Source of the DNA: Streptomyces cinereus
Lineage (GTDB): Bacteria > Pseudomonadota > Gammaproteobacteria > Pseudomonadales > Moraxellaceae
Direction: 5' to 3'
DNA length: 64,000 bases
Assembly: GCA_014647715.1 (NCBI GenBank)
Contig: BMPS01000011.1
Coordinates: 1 to 64,000 of the forward strand
The notes beneath the pieces are model-generated. The model saw only the letters and a list, made by a program, of their open reading frames with translations, did no database searches and was not told where the DNA came from. A program made the position numbers and the translations under genes. Below, piece after piece: positions 19,496 to 28,778 of the stretch (position 1 is its first letter; each line of letters begins with the position of its first letter).

Positions 19496-21010
19496 ATGTC
19501 AAACCCCAGCGTTATCCCTACCCAATCCCCTGTCCACAGCCCGACCCAACGCCCAACGGGTGAGCAGCAGCAGGCTGTCGATATGGCGCTCACGCGCCAG
19601 TCGTTTAAGGTGGTAGCGTATGCCGGCGCAGGTAAGACCACCACGCTTAACCTGATTGGCAATCAGCTACGTGGTCGCGGGATTTATTTGGCATTTAACA
19701 AAGCAATTGCTGCTGAAGCGCAGCGCAAATTTCCCAACCATGTCGACTGTCGCACTTTCCACTCATTGGCATTTCGTCATACCGCTCGCGATATCACCGC
19801 AAAGCTACAACTACCGCGTTTTTCACCCAGTCGCCTTGCCTCAGATTTGGGCTTGACCCCTGTGCAAGTCAAACGCCAAATTGAAGGCAAAAGCCAGTTT
19901 GTGACCTTAACGCCAGAGCGACAAGCGCGCTTTGTGTCTGATGCGGTGAGCACGTTTTGTAGTACCCATGCCAGTTACCCCGCGCCGCGTCATTTGCAGT
20001 TTCCTGACTGGTTGGTTGCCAGTGAAGCTGAGCAGCTGCGCGATACCTTATACCCGTATGTGGAGCGGCGCTGGCAACAGTCGATTGATCCACGCCACCC
20101 TGCGGGGATTGGGCATGATATTTATCTTAAACTTTGGGCGCTATCCAAACCGGTGATTCCTGCGGATTTTATCTTATTTGATGAAGCGCAAGACGCTGAC
20201 CCTTTGATGATGGGGATTTTGTCCAATCAGCCCAACCAAGTTATCTATGTGGGTGACGCGCATCAGCAAATTTATGAATGGCGCGGTGCTGTCAATGCCA
20301 TGAAGCGCCTGCCGCTACCACAAACCTTGCTCACCCAATCGTTTCGGTTTGGCGAACAAATTGCCGATGTGGCGAATGGGTTCTTAAAAGCGCTACAAGA
20401 AGAGGTACCACTGCGTGGTAATCCTGCGATGGCGTCTACCTTAGGCAAAAGTATGGTGCATGGTAAAAAAGATGCCATTCTTTGCCGTACCAATGCCAGT
20501 GCGATGGTCAATCTGTTATCTGGGCTTAAAATGGGACATAAAGTTGCGCTACAAGCTGATACAGAGCGTTTGCTCAAATTTAGTCAATCTGCCGAACGGC
20601 TAAAAAAAGGACAAGCGGCGTATGGTGTGCCTGAGCTTGCCTACTTTAACAATTGGCGCGACGTGCAGGATTATAGCGAGACGAGCGAAGGCAGCGATTT
20701 AAAAACCCTGGTCAAATTGGTCGATGAACATGGCACCGAAACGCTAAACCAAGCGATCAACAGCTTGACCACACTGGATAAAGCCGACTACATCATCTCT
20801 ACCGCGCACAAAGCCAAAGGGTTGGAATGGTCACGGGTGCAAATTGACAATGATTTTTATTATGATGTGACGTCTCAGGCGGTAAAAATCTCTCCCGAAG
20901 AATTGCGGCTGCTGTATGTCGCCTGTACGCGCGCCAAGGTAAATTTGGATATTTTTAATATTCAAGATTTGATTCACGGACTCAAAGATAAAAAGGTGAT
21001 TTATGGCTAG
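19496..21010 (+). CDS. UvrD-like superfamily I DNA helicase
   Basis: ATP-dependent helicase-like protein, 504 residues from ATG 19496 (TTG 19448 would add 16). Walker A is AYAGAGKTTT, motif II is LFDEAQDADP, motif III DAHQQIYEWRG, and C-terminal motifs STAHKAKGLEW and LLYVACTRAK are present. It is shorter than UvrD or Rep (about 670-720 residues) and resembles the compact FBH1-like/UvrD-helicase proteins. A role in repair or recombination is inferred. Its last 8 bp overlap dusC. Confidence 0.88.
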   Translation: MSNPSVIPTQSPVHSPTQRPTGEQQQAVDMALTRQSFKVVAYAGAGKTTTLNLIGNQLRGRGIYLAFNKAIAAEAQRKFPNHVDCRTFHSLAFRHTARDITAKLQLPRFSPSRLASDLGLTPVQVKRQIEGKSQFVTLTPERQARFVSDAVSTFCSTHASYPAPRHLQFPDWLVASEAEQLRDTLYPYVERRWQQSIDPRHPAGIGHDIYLKLWALSKPVIPADFILFDEAQDADPLMMGILSNQPNQVIYVGDAHQQIYEWRGAVNAMKRLPLPQTLLTQSFRFGEQIADVANGFLKALQEEVPLRGNPAMASTLGKSMVHGKKDAILCRTNASAMVNLLSGLKMGHKVALQADTERLLKFSQSAERLKKGQAAYGVPELAYFNNWRDVQDYSETSEGSDLKTLVKLVDEHGTETLNQAINSLTTLDKADYIISTAHKAKGLEWSRVQIDNDFYYDVTSQAVKISPEELRLLYVACTRAKVNLDIFNIQDLIHGLKDKKVIYG

Positions 21011-22016
21011 TCACTTATCGCAGTTTAGCCCCGATTTTACCCAGCCGCAAATCGTCCTAGCGCCGATGGAAGGGCTAACCGACCCATTGATGCGGGATAT
21101 TTTAACCAGTATCGGGCATTACGACTGGACGGTGAGTGAGTTTATTCGCGTCACCCAGCACGTCCTGCCCGCGCATGTGTTTTACAAATTTGTACCCGAA
21201 CTTTTGCATGAAGATAATTTAAAAGGCAAAACTATTCACGGCACGCCAGTACATGTCCAGTTACTGGGCAGTGAGCCCGAATTGATGGCGGGTAATGCCG
21301 TCAGAGCGGTCGAGCTTGGTGCGTTAGCCATTGATATTAACTTTGGCTGCCCTGCTAAAACTGTCAATAGTCACCGCGGTGGCTCGGTGTTGCTCACCGA
21401 ACCTGAAACCTTGTATCAAATCATCCATGCAGTACGACAAGCCGTGCCATCAGATACGCCTGTATCAGCAAAAATCCGACTCGGCTATGAAGATACCTCA
21501 CTCACCCAAGAAATCGGCGATGCGGTGCAATCAGCCAATGCCAGTTGGCTGACCATCCATGCCCGTACCAAAACCCAAGGCTATAAACCCCCAGCCTATT
21601 GGGAGTTAATCGCGCCCCTGACGCAGCGGCTGGGCTTACCGATTATTGCCAATGGCGAAATTTGGCAGACTGAGCAAGCCATGCGTTGCCGCAAACAAGC
21701 CAACACCCCACATATCATGCTCGGACGTGGTGCGGTCACTCGTCCTGATTTGGTCAATCAAATCAAAGCGATGGATAAAGGCGAAAAAGTTGAAAGCATG
21801 AACTGGCAAGATTTATTAACTTTACAAATTGCCTTTTTGCAAGGCGATGCCCGTAGCGACAATATGCTGGTGGGGCGTTACAAACAATGGCTTGGCATGT
21901 TAACCCAAGGCTACGAAGAAGCCAGCGAGCTTTGGCAAACGGTCAAAAAACAAAAACAGCTTAAGACCATTGTTGCGATGTTGCAAGCACAATCCCAAGC
22001 TGGCGATTGCTCATAG
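21003..22016 (+). CDS. dusC: tRNA-dihydrouridine(16) synthase
   Basis: FMN enzyme that reduces U16 in the tRNA D-loop, 337 residues. APMEGLTDPLMRDILT, SEFIRVTQHVLP, INFGCPAKTVN (catalytic Cys), KIRLGYED, HARTKTQGY and IANGEIW are visible. The SEFIRV block and overall layout match DusC rather than DusA or DusB. The ATG overlaps the end of the helicase gene, so translation is probably coupled. Confidence 0.93.
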   Translation: MASHLSQFSPDFTQPQIVLAPMEGLTDPLMRDILTSIGHYDWTVSEFIRVTQHVLPAHVFYKFVPELLHEDNLKGKTIHGTPVHVQLLGSEPELMAGNAVRAVELGALAIDINFGCPAKTVNSHRGGSVLLTEPETLYQIIHAVRQAVPSDTPVSAKIRLGYEDTSLTQEIGDAVQSANASWLTIHARTKTQGYKPPAYWELIAPLTQRLGLPIIANGEIWQTEQAMRCRKQANTPHIMLGRGAVTRPDLVNQIKAMDKGEKVESMNWQDLLTLQIAFLQGDARSDNMLVGRYKQWLGMLTQGYEEASELWQTVKKQKQLKTIVAMLQAQSQAGDCS

Positions 22017-22020
22017 CAAA

Positions 22021-22443
22021 TTAGCTCAATCGTATCGCTAAATAAAACAACATCAGTGGACAGGCGAGGCTAAGCGACCAAATAATTGAGCGAAAAGTTG
22101 CCCAATTGGCAATATACGCCAACCCATAAATAATCCGTAATATCACATACAACCATGCCAACTGGGTCACCACTGACAGCGGTACAAAAAATAGCAATGC
22201 CACAATCACCGCTGCCAAAAATACCGGCAAGGTTTCATAGCTATTTTGCTGCGCGGCATTGGCACGGGCTGCCGCGCCCGTTTGTTTACCCAAAAACTCG
22301 CGCGGATTGGCATTGTCTTTGCTTTTAAATCCGCCAAAGACTTTTGCCAATATCGCAAACACCAAGGGCAATAAACTGGCGACCATCATTGCCAGCACCA
22401 CACTGCTATTGGTGGCAGGGACAGCACTCAAATAGGAAAACAT
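22021..22443 (-). CDS. MAPEG family membrane protein
   Basis: 140-residue inner-membrane protein with four hydrophobic helices. It resembles the MAPEG group (membrane-associated eicosanoid/glutathione proteins): the ARAxxAQQNSYETLPVFLAAV block is typical of bacterial members. Substrate is unknown. It is convergent with dusC, four bases apart, and follows an OsmC-like gene on the same strand. Confidence 0.85.
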   Translation of the reverse strand: MFSYLSAVPATNSSVVLAMMVASLLPLVFAILAKVFGGFKSKDNANPREFLGKQTGAAARANAAQQNSYETLPVFLAAVIVALLFFVPLSVVTQLAWLYVILRIIYGLAYIANWATFRSIIWSLSLACPLMLFYLAIRLS

Positions 22444-22454
22444 GCCGTTACTCC

Positions 22455-22901
22455 CTACCCTTTAACCGTTTCATGAGTCATTTCACTAGGGGTTTCATCA
22501 ATGATTTCGTAGTCATGGGTGATTTTGACACCGCCATTTTCTAGCATACGACTGGCTGAGCAGTATTTTTCTGCCGATAATTCAATGGCTTTTTTAACCT
22601 GCGCTTCTTTGATGGCGCTGCCTTTGACTACAAAATGTAAATGAATATCAGTAAATACTGCAGGAATCGTGTCGGCACGCTTAGCCGATAGCTGACACTC
22701 AACATCGCTCACCGCTTGACGGGCTTTTTGTAGGATACTGACCACATCATAACTGGCACAGCCGCCAAGCCCCATCAAAACCATTTCCATGGGTTTGGCA
22801 CCCAATTTTTCGGTTGAATCCATGATAATTTTATTGCCGTTTTCGGTCACGGCTTCAAAATTAATGTCTTCGTTTTTTAACCAATTTACTGTTGCTTTCA
22901 T
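22455..22901 (-). CDS. OsmC family protein (YhfA-like)
   Basis: 148 residues from the ATG at 22901, which has GGGGAT upstream; the longer frame to 23003 starts with residues unlike the family and is rejected. The OsmC/Ohr fold shows GLGGCASYDVVSIL with the first redox Cys and EKYCSASRML with the second. YhfA-like members are of uncertain function; a peroxide or thiol role is possible. It lies 11 bp upstream of the MAPEG gene, so the two probably form an operon. Confidence 0.88.
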   Translation of the reverse strand: MKATVNWLKNEDINFEAVTENGNKIIMDSTEKLGAKPMEMVLMGLGGCASYDVVSILQKARQAVSDVECQLSAKRADTIPAVFTDIHLHFVVKGSAIKEAQVKKAIELSAEKYCSASRMLENGGVKITHDYEIIDETPSEMTHETVKG

Positions 22902-23244
22902 ACTATCCCCAGATGTTTTAATTTTTGAAAAAATATTTTGTATAAAATCAAGGGATATTATGCGCTTTTTATGTCCGTGAAACAATTTATAGCAAATAAA
23001 CATTACACTTTTGACATAAAAACTGGTTTAATAATGGGTAATAAAGGCAGTGATTACATTGTCCATGTTTTTTAGCAATAATAATAAAATAAGCGTCTGT
23101 TGGTAGAGATGGGTTTATTCCCGATGATTTGATTGACCAAAACTTTAATAATGGTCTGCAAGGATGTGTGTAAACCTTGCGACCCAAAAAACTTGATAAT
23201 GTGATTGCCTGCCGATTTTAACCATTAAATTGAAGGTAATCGTC
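22902..23244. other. Divergent intergenic region, OsmC-like gene / rppH
   Basis: 343 bases without a gene. A TTGACA hexamer lies at 23011-23016 on the plus strand, but no -10 box at good spacing was seen. A 10-bp hairpin with one bulge, GGTC-T-GCAAGG (23153-23163) / CCTTGC-GACC (23175-23184), lies 60 bp before rppH, probably in its leader. Confidence 0.5.
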
Positions 23245-23763
23245 ATGATTGATGCAGACGGCTTTCGAGCCAACGTAGGTATCATCTTGGCAAATACACA
23301 CGGACAAGTACTGTGGGCAAAACGCGTGGGTCACGATGCTTGGCAATTTCCACAAGGTGGCATTGATTTTGGTGAAACGCCGCTTGATGCAATGTATCGG
23401 GAATTGTGGGAAGAAGTCGGACTGTATCCTCAGCATGTCAAAGTGTTGTCACAAACCCAAAATTGGCTTCGTTATCGGTTGCCAAAACGTTTTGTACGAC
23501 AAGGACAATATCCTTTGTGTATTGGACAAAAACAAAAATGGTTTTTGCTCCAGCTAGATGAGAACAATGTAGAACATATCCGTTTTGATACGGCAAAACC
23601 TGAATTTGACCGCTGGGAATGGGTCAGTTACTGGTATCCACTTAACCAGGTGGTGGCATTTAAACGTAATGTATATCGCCGCGCCTTGTTTGAGTTATCA
23701 CCGCAGTTGCCACTCAAAAAAGAATTGTTACTACCCAAAAACGTAAAAATTCATTCCTATTAA
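23245..23763 (+). CDS. rppH: RNA pyrophosphohydrolase
   Basis: Nudix enzyme that removes pyrophosphate from mRNA 5' ends and starts RNase E-dependent decay. 172 residues from ATG 23245, with GAAGG eight bases upstream. It starts [15 protein letters not shown] as in RppH. The Nudix box is [23 protein letters not shown] with the catalytic glutamates, and WLRYRLPKR follows. A strong terminator stands 18 bp after the stop. Confidence 0.97.
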   Translation: MIDADGFRANVGIILANTHGQVLWAKRVGHDAWQFPQGGIDFGETPLDAMYRELWEEVGLYPQHVKVLSQTQNWLRYRLPKRFVRQGQYPLCIGQKQKWFLLQLDENNVEHIRFDTAKPEFDRWEWVSYWYPLNQVVAFKRNVYRRALFELSPQLPLKKELLLPKNVKIHSY

Positions 23764-23780
23764 ACCTAAACAAATAAACC

Positions 23781-23812
23781 CAAAAAAAGCTCACTTCGGT
23801 GAGCTTTTTTTG
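23781..23812 (+). terminator. rppH terminator with TTCG tetraloop
   Basis: AAAAAAAGCTCAC, loop TTCG, GTGAGCTTTTTTT: a classic stable rho-independent terminator. Confidence 0.9.
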
Positions 23813-23855
23813 GCGTAATGTTAGGGATTATCCAGTATTGCCCCATTCCAACCAA

Positions 23856-23888
23856 TAAAAAACCCTTCGCAATCGCAAAGGGTTTTTG
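23856..23888 (-). terminator. rpmE2 terminator
   Basis: CCCTTTGC / GCGAAGGG stem read on the minus strand, with one G-U pair and a T-run after it. On the plus strand the same position is a mismatch, so it belongs to rpmE2. Confidence 0.75.
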
Positions 23889-23905
23889 ATAATAAGCGAT
23901 TAAAC

Positions 23906-24166
23906 TTATTTTTTGTTACGACCTGCAAATGCGCCGAAACGTTTGTTGAAGCTTGCCACACGACCTTCGTTTTGGGTTTTACGTTGTTCGCCGGTATAGA
24001 ATGGGTGTGAGGCACTTGAAATATCGAGTGCGACGTATGGGTATTCTTTACCTTCGTATTCGCGAGTTACTTTTGATTTGATAGTAGAGCGAGTTAAAAA
24101 GTAAACGTCAGCGTTGGTGTCGTGGAATAGAACTTCTTGATAAGCTGGATGGATATCTGCGCGCAT
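23906..24166 (-). CDS. rpmE2: 50S ribosomal protein L31 type B
   Basis: 86 residues from the ATG at 24166, starting [16 protein letters not shown]; the upstream MTRDLT extension is rejected. It has the type B block [12 protein letters not shown] and lacks the zinc-binding cysteines of type A L31. In many bacteria type B replaces type A under zinc limitation; no Zur site could be recognised by eye here. Confidence 0.95.
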   Translation of the reverse strand: MRADIHPAYQEVLFHDTNADVYFLTRSTIKSKVTREYEGKEYPYVALDISSASHPFYTGEQRKTQNEGRVASFNKRFGAFAGRNKK

Positions 24167-24504
24167 GGTTAGGTCTCTAGTCATTATCCTGCCCTTTGGT
24201 CTGCAGTTAGTATGCGTGGCACGAATCTTTATTTTGCTAAAAATTCACCCAAACACCCAACCGATTAAAGCCAACACAGGATGATTGATAAAATTGGAAG
24301 CCGAATTTTACTGAATTTTGCTGTAATTATCAAGTGATAATCACATACTTCGCATTAAAATGCACAACATAGATATGTGTATGTCGTTATAGAAAAGGCG
24401 TAAGGCAGCCCGCGCTTTTAAACAAAAACGGCTTGTAATTATACAAACCGTTCAGGTAATCTGCTTTTGATAACGTTGGTATCTACCCTATCTATAGGTG
24501 CTAA
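24167..24504. other. Intergenic region rpmE2 / lipoprotein gene
   Basis: 338 bases without a supported gene. It contains the rpmE2 promoter region and, at its right end, a terminator hairpin for the minus-strand lipoprotein gene (24421-24452). Confidence 0.5.
24421..24452 (-). terminator. Terminator of the small lipoprotein gene
   Basis: On the minus strand AACGG-T-TTGTA, loop TAAT, TACAA-G-CCGTT is followed by TTTGTTT. One internal mismatch. Confidence 0.65.
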
Positions 24505-24822
24505 CTATCGGCAACCTTTGTTCTGATAGATTTTATATAGGTTGTCTTGACGCTCTTTTGCCGCGTTGATTGCTTCTTCGGTATTTGAATAAGTGCCTAA
24601 CAAAGCAGGCCAAAATAATACGGCGGCTGCGACATTTTTACCTGTGACTGTACGTTCCTTTCTGGCTTTTTGTTCAAAACTCTTGGCTTCTTCAATTTCT
24701 GATTGAATTTGCGAGCAGGATAATTGATTATCGTTAACTTTACGAGTCTCAACTACAGTTGGGGTAGCACAAGCTTGTAATAATAGAATACTTGCCATCA
24801 CAGTTACAATTTTTAACTTCAT
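24505..24822 (-). CDS. Small lipoprotein of unknown function
   Basis: 105 residues from the ATG at 24822, which has AAGGAG upstream; the longer frame to 24855 is rejected. The signal peptide ends in lipobox LQAC. The mature part has a charged helical segment, a short hydrophobic stretch (NVAAAVLFWPALLGTY) and a second helix rich in Glu, Lys and Arg. The block TGKNVAAAVLFWPALLGTYSN occurs in a family of small proteobacterial lipoproteins, but I know no function for it. Confidence 0.75.
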   Translation of the reverse strand: MKLKIVTVMASILLLQACATPTVVETRKVNDNQLSCSQIQSEIEEAKSFEQKARKERTVTGKNVAAAVLFWPALLGTYSNTEEAINAAKERQDNLYKIYQNKGCR

Positions 24823-24980
24823 TATATCACTCCTTAATAAATTAGTAACAATCACAATTGTTATTTATCGACATAATTTTTGCAAACTATAATTTGTGAA
24901 CTTTTGTAATAAATAATTTTTGGCAGTTATTTTCCCAAATTTGAACCGATGACTTAGATGATTAATGGTCAACTATCATC

Positions 24981-25250
24981 TTAAAATTGCCAAATGGAAC
25001 GAATCTTAAGGTCAGTAGTAGCAAATTTTTGTCGATAGTAATGATTAATACCTTTTCCCATCACATAGGCTATCAAAGCTGATCCTACAAGCACGCTGAT
25101 TTTAATTAACAGCAGTGTTACAATTTTGGGGTCTTGTAGATTTGCTTGCATGACATTTAGATGGGTTGATAAACCTATGACCGAGGTCAGTACCTGCCAA
25201 TAAAATATGATAACAAACAATGCTCTAATAACTCTAAGTAATACAATCAT
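24981..25250 (-). CDS. Small membrane protein of unknown function
   Basis: 89 residues with two hydrophobic segments, near residues 5-27 and 45-65, and a basic, polar C-terminus. I do not recognise the family. It lies on the same strand as the M61 peptidase gene, 60 bp downstream of it, and may be co-transcribed. The start ATG at 25250 has AAGGAATAT upstream. Confidence 0.6.
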   Translation of the reverse strand: MIVLLRVIRALFVIIFYWQVLTSVIGLSTHLNVMQANLQDPKIVTLLLIKISVLVGSALIAYVMGKGINHYYRQKFATTDLKIRSIWQF

Positions 25251-25310
25251 TTATATTCCTTTATGTGACAATATCCACCGATAACTTTATCGCAACTCAT
25301 AACAAGCTTA

Positions 25311-27110
25311 TCAATCATCTAACCACCGTTTTACCGCGTTTGATGGCGCTGTTTGCCAAGTCAGCATCCATTTTTGCGGTTGTTTAACATGCGCGTCACT
25401 CACAGGTGGCACTTCAAGCACCAGCAGCTCATCACGGCGAAAGACATGACACACGGCAGGGTCTTCACTAATTGTTTGGGTTTTAGCAGTGGCTTTGAGC
25501 CATTTTTCGCTCGCTTTTAACCCATTAATTGCCACGATGACGTCATTAGCAGAAATCCCTGCAGCGGCGGCTTGGCTATTTCGCACAACACGTTGCACTT
25601 TTAACCCAGTAGGCTCACTCATATATTTCATGCCCCAAGTAATATCATCGTCTTTTTGTTCAATACTCACACCCTGTTCTGACAACAGTTCAAATAGCGG
25701 TAATTCTGTCGTGCCGTCGATATAATTGGTTCTAAAATCTTGCCAAACCTCTTTGGGTAAGCATTCATTCATGACGTCATCGAGATTGGCGTCCGTCATA
25801 CCAAAACGGCGATTATCTTGGGCTTTGGCTTTGTCATAAAAAACTTTTATCACATCAAAAATACGTTTGCCGTGGTTTATCAAAGTCAAGTCTAAACATA
25901 ACGCCACCAGCGCGCCTTTGTTGTAGTAGCTAATCCCGGCGTTGGCGGTGTTCTCATCGCTACGATATAGCTTTATCCACGCATCAAAGCTTGATTCTGC
26001 CACGCTTTGCAAGGCGCGTCCGTGGGTTTGATAGTAGCGATTGATTTGTTCAGCAAGTAGCTTTAGATAGCTATCTTGCGAAATAACCCCGCTTTTTTGT
26101 AGCATAAAATCATCCACATAACTGGTAAAGCCTTCAAACACCCATAGCAAGGTGGTGTACGTCTCTTGGTTAAAGTTGGCGGTTAAAAAGACTTCGGGAC
26201 GCACGGTTTTAACCCACCATGCATGAAAATATTCATGGCTACACAAGCCCAAAAAGCGTTGATAACTCTCGCTTGGCTCAGCTTGTTCAAAAAATGTGGG
26301 TAGGTCATCTCGTGGGGTAATCAAGCTGGTGCTGGCAAGGTGCTCAAGCCCGCCATAGTCGCTTGAAGTTGCCATGGTCATAAACAAATAATCATCAAAC
26401 GGCGTATCACCGAGCCAATCAACATAGCTTTGACAAATTTTGCTAAGGTCAGTTTCTAGCCGTTCAAGGTCGCTGTGCTGTACGCCAGAAATCACAAATC
26501 GGTGTGCAATGCTGTTTTCGCCACTTTTTACATCGAACCAAAATTCGTCTTGCTCAGCAATTTCAAACGGGCTGTCAGTAAGTTGCTCGTAGTTGTCGGC
26601 AGTTAGCTGATAGATGGTTTGTTTGGCTTGTTGGTGCATTTTTTCCGGTAAGGCGGTGGCTAGGCTGACCTCCACACCGTTTACCTCATAAAAGTCTTGC
26701 GGGCAGATGAGTTCGGCTTTAATCGCTTGGTTTTCTTGCCCTTGTACCGCTAATGCTAGGGAGGTAAAGTTGCCGTACAGGCGAGTTTCATCGACATATG
26801 CCCCTCGCACCGATAAGTCATAAGCATAGACTTCATAAGTGACGCTAATGCGGTCGCCTTGTTTGGCGTGGATTTGCCAGTGGTTTTTATCAAGTTTTTT
26901 AAGCCGTTGATTGTTGTTGGCGTTGGGGTGATGAATGGTGGCAGTGACTGCCGTAATGTGTTTGCTAAATTCTCGAATCATGTAACTACCCGCAATCCAA
27001 GCAGGTAGCCAAACGATTGGGTCGTCGTTGTCTGCAGTAAAAGTCAATGTGACATCGACAAGGTGTTCACGAAATTTTTTAAAATCGAATTGGTAATGAA
27101 TTTGGGACAT
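25311..27110 (-). CDS. M61 family metallopeptidase with PDZ domain
   Basis: Glycyl-aminopeptidase-like zinc peptidase of 599 residues. The N-terminal beta-rich domain is followed by the catalytic domain with His292-Glu293-x-x-His296 (HEYFHAWW) and the downstream Glu in WVFEGFTSYVDD that should complete the zinc site. A PDZ-like domain (GLKVQRVVRNSQAAAAGISANDVIVAINGL) lies near residues 490-560. No signal peptide is visible, so it is probably cytoplasmic. Substrates of bacterial M61 enzymes are largely unknown; cleavage after N-terminal glycine or acidic residues is known for some. Confidence 0.92.
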   Translation of the reverse strand: MSQIHYQFDFKKFREHLVDVTLTFTADNDDPIVWLPAWIAGSYMIREFSKHITAVTATIHHPNANNNQRLKKLDKNHWQIHAKQGDRISVTYEVYAYDLSVRGAYVDETRLYGNFTSLALAVQGQENQAIKAELICPQDFYEVNGVEVSLATALPEKMHQQAKQTIYQLTADNYEQLTDSPFEIAEQDEFWFDVKSGENSIAHRFVISGVQHSDLERLETDLSKICQSYVDWLGDTPFDDYLFMTMATSSDYGGLEHLASTSLITPRDDLPTFFEQAEPSESYQRFLGLCSHEYFHAWWVKTVRPEVFLTANFNQETYTTLLWVFEGFTSYVDDFMLQKSGVISQDSYLKLLAEQINRYYQTHGRALQSVAESSFDAWIKLYRSDENTANAGISYYNKGALVALCLDLTLINHGKRIFDVIKVFYDKAKAQDNRRFGMTDANLDDVMNECLPKEVWQDFRTNYIDGTTELPLFELLSEQGVSIEQKDDDITWGMKYMSEPTGLKVQRVVRNSQAAAAGISANDVIVAINGLKASEKWLKATAKTQTISEDPAVCHVFRRDELLVLEVPPVSDAHVKQPQKWMLTWQTAPSNAVKRWLDD

Positions 27111-27204
27111 TTTTTATCAGCTTTTTAGTGATTATATTTGAACATTGAAATAGGGTTACATTTTAGCAGATTGATTTTAGGAATTTGCAACTTTTACCGC
27201 TACC

Positions 27205-27236
27205 AAAAAGCTATCTCACAGCGAGATGGCTTTTTT
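27205..27236 (-). terminator. Hairpin after the YgjP-like gene
   Basis: AAAAAGC-T-ATCTC / GAGAT-G-GCTTTTT with T-runs on both sides. The pair at the odd position is a wobble on the plus strand and a mismatch on the minus strand. By position it ends the minus-strand YgjP-like transcript. Confidence 0.6.
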
Positions 27237-27249
27237 GTGACTTTGAGAA

Positions 27250-27969
27250 TTACAGCTCGCCAAATTTTAATTGCTGATGCCACAGTTGATAATCTGGCAT
27301 AACTCGTGCCACCTGCGCCCAAAATCGTGCCGAATGATTGGGCTCAATCAGATGACAAAGTTCATGCACCAACACATAATCCGCGCAGTCTGGCGGGAAT
27401 TGCGCCAGCCAAACGGACAAGCGAATGGTTTTGGCTTGGGTGCTACAACTGCCCCATCGGGTCTTCATGGTGTAGGGCGTGATTCTGTTGGCAGATTTAC
27501 CCACTTTGTCTTGCCAAAACGCTTGGCGGTTTTGAATAAATTGAGTGAGCCAAAATTTATAAATATGGCGTAAGGTTTTGCCAACATCCAATCGCGCCAG
27601 TTCGCTTGGTTTTATGTGGTGCTTTAACAATAACTCTTTAAGTACAACCTGTTGCCCTTCAAAATAAATGTTGCTTTCAAGGGTCAAATTTGCCAAATCT
27701 TTGACATCATTGATATAAGCAGGTTTTTTGGGTTTAAGTTCTTTGAGTTTTCGTTGTTTTTGCTGACAGTCGATTGCCCATGCAAGGCGATGTTCAAGCG
27801 ATTGCATCAGCAGGTGTTGTGGCATACGCATGGGATAAGACACGCTGAGCAAACTGGTAAACGGCGCTTCATCAATCGATTTGATACGAAAGTTGATATG
27901 TTTGACCCGTTTGCTTTCAATCGCAAGTTTGATACCTTGCTCAGCGTAGGCGGTGAGTACAGTATGCAT
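27250..27969 (-). CDS. YgjP-like (DUF45) metallopeptidase
   Basis: 239 residues from the ATG at 27969; a TTG at 27981, directly after the upstream stop, is an alternative start. The C-terminal third has the zinc motif VLVHELCHLIEPNHSARFW (HExxH plus downstream His), preceded by TRWGSCSTQAKTIRLSVWLAQFPPDCADYV, the DUF45/YgjP signature. These proteins often accompany restriction or stress loci but also occur alone. Here it is coupled to a PH-domain gene. No Shine-Dalgarno sequence is visible, which supports coupling. Confidence 0.85.
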   Translation of the reverse strand: MHTVLTAYAEQGIKLAIESKRVKHINFRIKSIDEAPFTSLLSVSYPMRMPQHLLMQSLEHRLAWAIDCQQKQRKLKELKPKKPAYINDVKDLANLTLESNIYFEGQQVVLKELLLKHHIKPSELARLDVGKTLRHIYKFWLTQFIQNRQAFWQDKVGKSANRITPYTMKTRWGSCSTQAKTIRLSVWLAQFPPDCADYVLVHELCHLIEPNHSARFWAQVARVMPDYQLWHQQLKFGEL

Positions 27970-27981
27970 AAATTTTAGCAA

Positions 27982-28605
27982 TTATTGACGCAAATAATGC
28001 TCAAAAATCGCGCTAAAGTCATAATTACGAATGGTTGTTAAACGCTCGCCATAGGCATTTTCTACTTGTGAAACAGTTTGGTTGATGACATCCGGCAAAT
28101 TAAGCACCACGTTTTCTGACAGTTCGCGTAAGCTAAACATATTGGTGACGGTATTAAAGGATTTTTCTAGCACCGTTTCTTCATGGGCAATGCGTTTGCA
28201 TTGCTCGCTAATCGCAGTCAGCGCCTTATAAATGTCACGGATTTGCTCGATTTGATTTTTGTCGATATCAATCGAAAACGCCATACCGCCCAAGCTAAAT
28301 TTTAGCTCAGCATCCATATCCATCGTGCCTGCTGTCTCAATCATGATATTGGCGGGCTGAAAATTGCGGTACGGATAGCGTTTCAGCAAGCGCTTTTTAC
28401 TGGTCGCCGACTGACCGTCAAGATGAATAAAGGCGACATTGGTGAAGCAATATTCGTCCATTTTTGACTTAATCAAAAAATAAATCCGCTCGTTATCTTC
28501 ATGAAAAATATAGTCATCAATATCGGTTTGGTTAAACTGGCTTGGTGGGATGATTTTACCGATGTCACTCAAACCCAATGCATCTGAGGCAAGATTTTTA
28601 AACAT
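27982..28605 (-). CDS. Bacterial PH-domain protein (YvbH-like)
   Basis: 207 residues from ATG 28605, with AGGAAG six bases upstream. The N-terminus (LASDALGLSDIGKIIPPSQF, DDYIFHEDNERIYFLIKSK) matches the bacterial pleckstrin-homology family typified by Bacillus YvbH, whose function is unknown. The second half is helical. The stop codon directly abuts a possible TTG start of the YgjP-like gene, so the two form a tight pair. A joint role is suggested by position only. Confidence 0.8.
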   Translation of the reverse strand: MFKNLASDALGLSDIGKIIPPSQFNQTDIDDYIFHEDNERIYFLIKSKMDEYCFTNVAFIHLDGQSATSKKRLLKRYPYRNFQPANIMIETAGTMDMDAELKFSLGGMAFSIDIDKNQIEQIRDIYKALTAISEQCKRIAHEETVLEKSFNTVTNMFSLRELSENVVLNLPDVINQTVSQVENAYGERLTTIRNYDFSAIFEHYLRQ

Positions 28606-28778
28606 AATCACTTCCTGTTTTATCTATAAAAATTGTTAAAAACGCTGTCTGTGCGAAAAACTGTTTTCGATAACATAACACAAATATCACATTGGCAACA
28701 TAGATGTCATGCTGATTACTGGCTATGATAGCGACATAACACTGATAATAAACAATAAATGAAAATTAAGGAACAAAA

